Shown here one piece after another: positions 31,192 to 36,702 of a DNA stretch of 36,702 nucleotides (position 1 is its first letter; the number at the start of each line of letters is the position of its first letter). The stretch covers positions 1-36,702 of the forward strand of contig CAYTTK010000008.1 of assembly GCA_964440735.1 (NCBI GenBank), given 5' to 3'. The stretch is from CAZBWE01 sp964440735 (lineage in GTDB: Bacteria > Planctomycetota > Phycisphaerae > Sedimentisphaerales > Anaerobacaceae). The translations under genes and the position numbers were made by a program. The notes under the pieces are model-generated. The model did no database searches. It was not told the DNA's origin and saw nothing but the letters and a program-made list of their open reading frames with translations.

Positions 31192-34100
31192 ATGCCGAGG
31201 AGAAAGGACATAAAAAAAGTTATGATAATTGGCTCAGGCCCCATCGTAATAGGCCAGGCCTGTGAATTTGACTACTCCGGAACCCAGGCCTGCAAGGCCC
31301 TTCGAAAGCTGGGCTACGAGATACTTTTGGTCAATTCCAATCCGGCGACGATTATGACCGACCCCGGCACGGCTGACGTAACCTACATCGAGCCGCTTGA
31401 CCTGCAGAGTATAACTGAAATCATCGAGAAGGAACGGCCGGATGCGCTTTTGCCCAATCTTGGTGGCCAAACTGGACTTAATCTGGCATCGGAGCTTGCC
31501 CGTTCTGGTGCACTTGAAAAGTATGGCGTTAAGGTTATTGGCGTCGAGGTTGATGCTATTGAGCGAGGTGAAGACCGGGGTGCCTTCAAAGAAACAATGA
31601 ACCGGCTGGGAATCGATATGCCGAAAAGCAAGCTGGCCTTTAGCGTTGAAGAAGCTGAAAAAGTTGCCGATGAAATCGGCTATCCAGTTATTATTCGTCC
31701 AGCCTACACGCTGGGCGGAACAGGCGGTGGGGCGGTTTTTAACATCGAGGAGCTTCGGACCGTCGCTGCCCGAGGCCTTTCAACGAGTCTTGTTGGACAA
31801 ATCCTTGTTGAAGAGTCTGTTCTCGGATGGGAGGAGCTGGAGTTGGAGGTTGTTCGTGACGCTAAAGGTCAAAAGATAACCGTTTGCTTTATTGAAAATG
31901 TTGACCCTATGGGGGTCCACACAGGAGATTCTTACTGCACCGCTCCGATGCTCACTATCGATGAGGAATTGCAAAGAAAGCTCCAAAAATACTCATACGA
32001 TATTGTCGATGCTATTAGGGTCATAGGCGGCACCAACATCCAGTTTGCTCACGACCCTGATACAGGGCGGGTGGTCGTTATTGAAATCAATCCGAGAACC
32101 TCGCGCTCATCGGCACTTGCCTCGAAAGCTACTGGTTTTCCAATAGCTTTTGTTTCTTCATTGCTTGCTGGCGGAATGACTCTTGATGAGATACCATACT
32201 GGAGGGACGGCACACTGGAAAAATATACTCCCAGCGGTGATTACGTCGTTGTTAAATTTTCTCGGTGGGCTTTTGAAAAGTTTAAAGGTGTTGAGGACAA
32301 GCTCGGCACACAAATGCGCGCCGTCGGAGAGGTAATGAGCATCGGCAAAAATTACAAGGAAGCGTTTCAAAAAGCCATTCGCTCTCTTGAGATAGGCCGA
32401 TATGGCCTCGGTTTTGCGAAAAACTTCAATAAGCTTGCTCTCGGTGAGCTGTTGAATCTTTTGACCTTTCCAACCAGTGAGAGGCAGTTCGTTATGTACG
32501 AAGCCCTTCGCAAAGGTGCTGATGTGCAAACGCTTTATGAAAAAACAAAAATCAAGCGCTACTTTATCAAGCAAATGGCTGAACTTGTTGAGCTGGAGGA
32601 AAAGCTTCTAAAATTCAAAGGCAAAATGCCTCCTGACAAACTCCTGATACAGGCCAAGAAAGATGGTTTTGCCGACCGGCATCTTTCTAAAATACTTGGC
32701 ATTTCGGAAAGTAAAATCCGAGAGAAACGCATTTCGCTTGGCGTTGTTGAGGGCTGGGAACCTGTCCCTGTAAGTGGCGTCGAAAATGCTGCATATTATT
32801 TCTCTACCTATAACGCTCCTGACAGTGTTCAAACCTCCAAAAGACGCAAGGTTATGGTTTTAGGTGGAGGGCCGAATCGTATCGGCCAGGGTATCGAATT
32901 CGACTATTGCTGTGTTCACGCCGCCTTTACGCTCCGCGACGAAGGATTTGAGTCGATTATGATAAACTGCAACCCTGAAACGGTCTCGACGGATTACGAT
33001 ACTTCCGACAAGCTTTATTTTGAGCCGCTGACAGTCGAAGATGTTCTGAGTATTTATGAGAAGGAAAAGCCCGAAGGTGTTATTGTCCAATTTGGTGGCC
33101 AGACGCCGCTTAATATAGCTAATGAATTGGCCCAGGCAGGTGTGCGCATAATCGGGACTTCACCCGAAACAATAGATTTGGCCGAAGACAGGGACCGCTT
33201 CCGCGTAGTGATGAGAGAGCTCGGCATACCACAGCCGGAATCCGATATGGCCGGCAGCGAAGATGAAGCTCTCACTATTGCCAAACAAATTGGTTATCCC
33301 TTAATGGTAAGACCATCCTATGTCCTTGGCGGACGCGCTATGGAGATTGTCCATGACGAGGAGATGCTGAGACACTACGTCGCAAGAGCTGTCGAGGTAA
33401 CGCCGGAAAGACCGATTCTGATTGACAGGTTCCTTGAAAACGCCATCGAAGCCGAGGCAGACGCAATCGCCGATGGTGCTGATGTATTCGTCCCTGCTGT
33501 TATGGAACACATCGAGCTTGCCGGCATTCACTCCGGTGACTCTGCCTGTGTTATACCGCCGGTCAGCATACCTCAGAAACACATCGATACTATCTGTGAA
33601 TACACAAGAAAAATTGCGGCTGAGCTTAAAGTTGTTGGCCTTATGAACATTCAGTATGCCATAGCCAACGATGTTGTTTATGTTCTCGAAGCCAACCCGC
33701 GGGCATCACGGACTGTTCCTTTGGTTTCAAAGGTCTGTGGAATCTCGATGGCTCGACTGGCAACTCAGCTTATGCTTGGCAAAAAACTTTCTGACCTTAA
33801 TCTGAAGCATCGCAAAATTCCGCACTTTGGCGTTAAGGAGGCCGTTTTTCCGTTCAATATGTTTCCGGAAGTTGACCCTGTTCTTGGACCGGAGATGCGC
33901 TCGACAGGCGAGGTGCTTGGAATGGCGGATTCGTTCGGTCTTGCATTCTTCAAGTCTCAGCAAGCCGCTAAGCAACAGCTTCCTGCTGAGGGTACTGTTT
34001 TGATGACTGTAACTGATAATGATAAAAAACCTGCTCTCGAAGTTGCAAAACAATTCCAGAAGCTCGGATTCAAAATCAAGGCAACTGAAGGTACTCATCG

Positions 34101-34392
34101 ATTCCTGACAGATAATGGTGTCGAGAGCGAGCACATACTCAAAATGCACGAGGGCAGACCGAATATAGTGGACGCCATCAAGAACAAAGAAATTCAGCTG
34201 ATTATCAATACCCCCGCAGGCAGGATAAGTAAGCATGACGATTCTTACATTCGCAAAGCAGCTATTAAATACAGAGTCCCTTATATAACCACAACTGCCG
34301 CCGCCGCTGCTGCGGTAAAAGGTATTGCTGCTCGTCGAAATGGTGTTGCTCCTGTAAGGTCGCTGCAGAGTTACCACTCAGGCATTAAATGA
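31192..34392 (+). CDS. carB: Carbamoyl-phosphate synthase large subunit
   Basis: Makes carbamoyl phosphate from bicarbonate, ammonia (from the CarA glutaminase) and two ATP, for arginine and pyrimidine synthesis. The 1066 residues cover the full family length: first carboxyphosphate half with VMIIGSGPIVIGQACEFDYS and its ATP-grasp domain (IIRPAYTLGGTGGG), oligomerisation region, second carbamoyl-phosphate half with VMVLGGGPNRIGQGIEFDYC and its ATP-grasp domain (MVRPSYVLGGRAMEIV), and a C-terminal MGS-like allosteric domain (about 940-1066). Start: ATG with AGGAG eight bases upstream. carA is not adjacent, so the subunits are encoded apart. It ends seven bases from the convergent transporter gene. 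The palindrome upstream of its promoter may be a control site. Confidence 0.97.
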   Translation: MPRRKDIKKVMIIGSGPIVIGQACEFDYSGTQACKALRKLGYEILLVNSNPATIMTDPGTADVTYIEPLDLQSITEIIEKERPDALLPNLGGQTGLNLASELARSGALEKYGVKVIGVEVDAIERGEDRGAFKETMNRLGIDMPKSKLAFSVEEAEKVADEIGYPVIIRPAYTLGGTGGGAVFNIEELRTVAARGLSTSLVGQILVEESVLGWEELELEVVRDAKGQKITVCFIENVDPMGVHTGDSYCTAPMLTIDEELQRKLQKYSYDIVDAIRVIGGTNIQFAHDPDTGRVVVIEINPRTSRSSALASKATGFPIAFVSSLLAGGMTLDEIPYWRDGTLEKYTPSGDYVVVKFSRWAFEKFKGVEDKLGTQMRAVGEVMSIGKNYKEAFQKAIRSLEIGRYGLGFAKNFNKLALGELLNLLTFPTSERQFVMYEALRKGADVQTLYEKTKIKRYFIKQMAELVELEEKLLKFKGKMPPDKLLIQAKKDGFADRHLSKILGISESKIREKRISLGVVEGWEPVPVSGVENAAYYFSTYNAPDSVQTSKRRKVMVLGGGPNRIGQGIEFDYCCVHAAFTLRDEGFESIMINCNPETVSTDYDTSDKLYFEPLTVEDVLSIYEKEKPEGVIVQFGGQTPLNIANELAQAGVRIIGTSPETIDLAEDRDRFRVVMRELGIPQPESDMAGSEDEALTIAKQIGYPLMVRPSYVLGGRAMEIVHDEEMLRHYVARAVEVTPERPILIDRFLENAIEAEADAIADGADVFVPAVMEHIELAGIHSGDSACVIPPVSIPQKHIDTICEYTRKIAAELKVVGLMNIQYAIANDVVYVLEANPRASRTVPLVSKVCGISMARLATQLMLGKKLSDLNLKHRKIPHFGVKEAVFPFNMFPEVDPVLGPEMRSTGEVLGMADSFGLAFFKSQQAAKQQLPAEGTVLMTVTDNDKKPALEVAKQFQKLGFKIKATEGTHRFLTDNGVESEHILKMHEGRPNIVDAIKNKEIQLIINTPAGRISKHDDSYIRKAAIKYRVPYITTTAAAAAAVKGIAARRNGVAPVRSLQSYHSGIK

Positions 34393-34399
34393 ACCCGTT

Positions 34400-35725
34400 T
34401 CACTTACCAAGCAGGATTGACCCTTCGGTAAAGAATACTCCTGCAACGCAGGCCGTCATAAGACAAGCCAGTGTTGCTGCGATAAGTGCCCGAAATGCTG
34501 CTCCTGTTATACTTCGGGATTTGTCAGGAGCCAACGCACAGATACCTCCCACAAAAATCGCCATCGAGGCAAGATGAGCAAAGCCGCATAAAGCATACGT
34601 AGTGATTACTGCTGAGCGCGGATGCTGCAATAGGTTTTGCTCAAGAGCAGTTGCCAAATCATTATAAGCCACAACTTCCGTAACAATCACACGCTCGCCG
34701 ATAATCCTGGAAACTACCCCAGCATCATCCAGCGGGACTCCAAGAATTATCGTAAATGGATAAAAGATATAACCGAAAATTGTTTTCAATGACAAGTCGG
34801 TATTGATGTTAAATAGTAAGTTTATCTTAGACCCGGCAGCAGACAAAGCTAAATCCACAAGTGCTACTAAACCCAGAACCGCTATCAGTAGCGCTACAAT
34901 ACTTAAAATCATTTTAACTCCGGCGTTCGCCCCATTAATTATCGCTTCAAAGACGCTGTTGTCTTTCTCATAAAAGGGCCGAACGTGAATACCTAAAGTC
35001 TCCGGGTGTGCTTTTTCGGGGAGAATAATTTTTGACATTGCAAGTGCCGCCGGCGCTGACAACAAAGATGCCGAAACCAGATGACCGGCTATCATAGGAA
35101 AAACTTCCTTGAGACTAAACACATACAGCGCTAAAACATTCGATGCCACCGTTGCCATCCCTGCGGTTAATATCGTGCAAATCTCGGAGTCTGTCATGCG
35201 TGCCAGATATGGTTTAACGGTAAGATTGGCCTCAACACCTACAAAAATATTGCTGGCGGTCACTAAAGACTCCGCACCTGATACCCTCATCAACTTCGTA
35301 AACACGTAAGCAAATCCTCTTACAATAAAAGGCATAATCTTGAAGTAATACAGTATTGCAATAAGCGCAGAGAAGAAAATAATCGTTGGAAATGCCTGAA
35401 AAGCCAGGATTAATCCGAGCGATTCTTCTCCTGCTTCGTTTACTTGTCACGGCGCAAGCGCTAATCTACCGAACACGAACTTCGCACCTGCTGACGCAGA
35501 ATCCAGAACTTTTATAATCATCTCGTTAATTACCAGAAAGACTTTGGCTCCTGCAGGCACACGAAAAATAAAAACCGCAATTAGTAACTGTAATCCAATC
35601 CCCCAGCTGATTACCCTCCAGTTCATATTTCTTTTGTCGTTTGATAAAATCCACGCAAGACCAATCAGAACAAATATCCCACCAACACTGACAAGGTTGT
35701 AGATATCCATATCTTCCCCGTTCAT
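34400..35725 (-). pseudogene. CNT/NupC-family nucleoside transporter interrupted by one in-frame TGA
   Basis: A concentrative nucleoside transporter of 440 residues apart from one stop. The first 92 codons (35725-35450) end in KFVFGRLALAP, then TGA at 35449-35447. The same frame continues without a shift as QVNEAGEESLGLILAFQAF, then PTIIFFSALIAILYYFKIM, the expected family sequence. The remainder reaches the normal end at 34400 with core motifs such as SGAESLVTASNIFVGVEAN-like (VSGAESLVTASNIFVGVEA) and CTILTAGMATVASNVLALY. The stop context is TGA-C, the leakiest kind. Possibilities are a recent nonsense mutation, read-through, or a sequencing error. A downstream ATG at 35335 would give a protein lacking the first helices. 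ATG at 35710, after GGGGA, may be the real start. The usual substrate is nucleosides with protons or sodium. Confidence 0.82.
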
Positions 35726-35770
35726 ATTTCGATATTTCTTGTTTGATATTTGATATTGGTACTTGCGATA
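35726..35770. repeat. Degenerate GATATTT/AATATC tandem motif between the transporter and DUF72 genes
   Basis: Within about 40 bases the sequence carries GATATTTC, GATATTTGATATTGG and GATATC. This is an AT-rich, imperfectly repeated unit of seven to eight bases, filling the gap before the transporter gene. It may be a remnant of a dispersed intergenic repeat. Confidence 0.35.
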
Positions 35771-35776
35771 TCTTTT

Positions 35777-36655
35777 TTACCAAAATGTATCAGGCGACTT
35801 TTCAGATTGCAATGCAATCTTTGCCAGATTCGGATATGTCCTCAAAAGTCCCTCGGGCACCGGCTGCTTTTCACCGCTTAATAGTGCCTTCAATTCAATC
35901 GCGTTAGCCAGTTCGGCTCCTCGATAATGGTTGTTGGCAATAAACGTAAGTGTCTCAAAGGCCTGAGCAAGTCTGTCAATTCTTCCCTTTATTTCTGCAA
36001 TTTCATTTTTACTATAATAGTAGTCATAAGTTTCATCTCTGCCTGCCTCTTTATCAAACCATTTTTCTTCATTTCTACCGTGCAGCCGAAAATATCCATT
36101 TTTGCCGACGGTGCAGTTCTGCATATTGAATGAATTCCATGTCGTTGGATAATCAAGATTGCAGACTGATACCCCCAGCTCTTCTAAAAATGTCAGGGCA
36201 TCTTGACTTTCCCACGATTTATGTCTTACCTCCACAGCCAGATTAAATGCATCGGAGAAATTTTTTACTATCTTTGTCAGATGTTGGCGATTTTTCTTGC
36301 TGTCATCAAAATCATATCTAAATTGCACCAGCAGATGCTTTAATTTATCCGCCTGCAGCATTGGCTCAAAACCCGTATGAAACTGCTTGACCATTTCAGC
36401 GTCGATTTTGCATTTGTGTGTAAAGTCCTGATGTAATTTGGCTGTAAAGAAAAAGTCCTTTTTCTTTGAAGTTCTTTCCAGCCATGATTTCGTTGTTTTT
36501 TCAAACGCAGGACGATAAAAAGTGCTGTTGATCTCAATGCAGTCCACAAACCTGCTTACATACTCAAGCTGGTCGATTTTCGCTTTATCATACACAATCC
36601 CCTTCCAGTCCGGATACGACCATCCAGCTATACCTACAAAAACCTTATCCGACAT
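35777..36655 (-). CDS. DUF72 (YecE-like) family protein
   Basis: 292 residues of the DUF72 family, a TIM-barrel-like fold of unknown biochemical role. Family marks: VGIAGWSYPDWKG near the N-terminus, CIEINSTFYRPAFEKTTKSW, FFFTAKLHQDFTH, LLVQFRYDF, LAVEVRHKSW, YFRLHGRN and FIANNHYRGAELANA. Length and motif order are normal. Start: ATG with GAGG seven bases upstream, close to the window end. It is followed after 51 bp by the interrupted transporter gene on the same strand. No function is assigned. Confidence 0.92.
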   Translation of the reverse strand: MSDKVFVGIAGWSYPDWKGIVYDKAKIDQLEYVSRFVDCIEINSTFYRPAFEKTTKSWLERTSKKKDFFFTAKLHQDFTHKCKIDAEMVKQFHTGFEPMLQADKLKHLLVQFRYDFDDSKKNRQHLTKIVKNFSDAFNLAVEVRHKSWESQDALTFLEELGVSVCNLDYPTTWNSFNMQNCTVGKNGYFRLHGRNEEKWFDKEAGRDETYDYYYSKNEIAEIKGRIDRLAQAFETLTFIANNHYRGAELANAIELKALLSGEKQPVPEGLLRTYPNLAKIALQSEKSPDTFW

Positions 36656-36702
36656 CTCTGAACCTCACTCGCTAACTTGAGCAAAGTAAAAGATATGGCT
36701 AT

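Noticed and set aside
35447..35500. Selenocysteine at the TGA of the nucleoside transporter
   Set aside because: No Cys or Sec is expected there in the family, and the downstream AGCAGGA/TCCTGGCT pairing is bulged with a long loop, unlike a bacterial SECIS.
1..36702. CRISPR arrays, insertion sequences, prophage or integrase genes
   Set aside because: No regularly spaced repeats and no cas, transposase, recombinase or phage-like genes were found on either strand.

Overview
The window looks like chromosomal DNA of a Gram-negative-type bacterium with an outer membrane: it has an OprB-like porin, a TonB-dependent receptor and YfiR. The mix of GH130 pairs, a plant-type 6-phosphofructokinase, a phosphohexomutase with an archaeal-style GEGNGG loop, many Rcp1-type receivers and moderate to low GC suggests Planctomycetota, probably Phycisphaerae. 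That assignment is inference from gene content; no marker gene proves it.

Layout. 1-7582 (+): the tail of an unknown gene, then serA (serine synthesis), a GlmM-like phosphohexomutase, a zinc-type cation diffusion facilitator, an AcuC/HDAC-like deacetylase and a fused ADP-forming acetyl-CoA synthetase with its own promoter. 7585-9474 (-): two adjacent GH130 mannoside phosphorylase-like genes. 9943-11947 (+): plant-type ATP-PFK and a STAS-domain protein.

12029-28699 (-): a long signalling island. In transcription order it reads OprB-like porin; membrane-anchored ABC-type binding protein without a transporter; sensor kinase E; TonB-dependent receptor; YfiR; CHASE8-HAMP-PAS-PAS kinase D; two single-domain Rcp1-like receivers; REC-GAF-like-PAS kinase C; a REC-PAS protein whose kinase core has lost its histidine and ATP-lid glycines (B); a 334-bp gap; Cache-HAMP kinase A; and a receiver cut off before its phosphoacceptor Asp. 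No DNA-binding, GGDEF or other classical output domain is present. The central inference is that outer-membrane and periplasmic recognition (TonB receptor to YfiR to CHASE8, and binding protein to kinase E) feeds a shared set of near-identical kinase cores and single-domain receivers. This is a variant of the Yfi system in which the diguanylate cyclase is replaced by a histidine kinase and the usual YfiB lipoprotein by a TonB-type receptor. Kinases D and E share a 347-bp perfectly identical stretch, which points to recent gene conversion.

29091-36702: a small lipoprotein behind a perfect consensus promoter, tRNA-Arg(ACG) with its own promoter, avtA (valine-pyruvate transaminase) and carB on the + strand. 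Converging on them from the - strand are a CNT/NupC-type nucleoside transporter broken by one in-frame TGA and a DUF72 protein.
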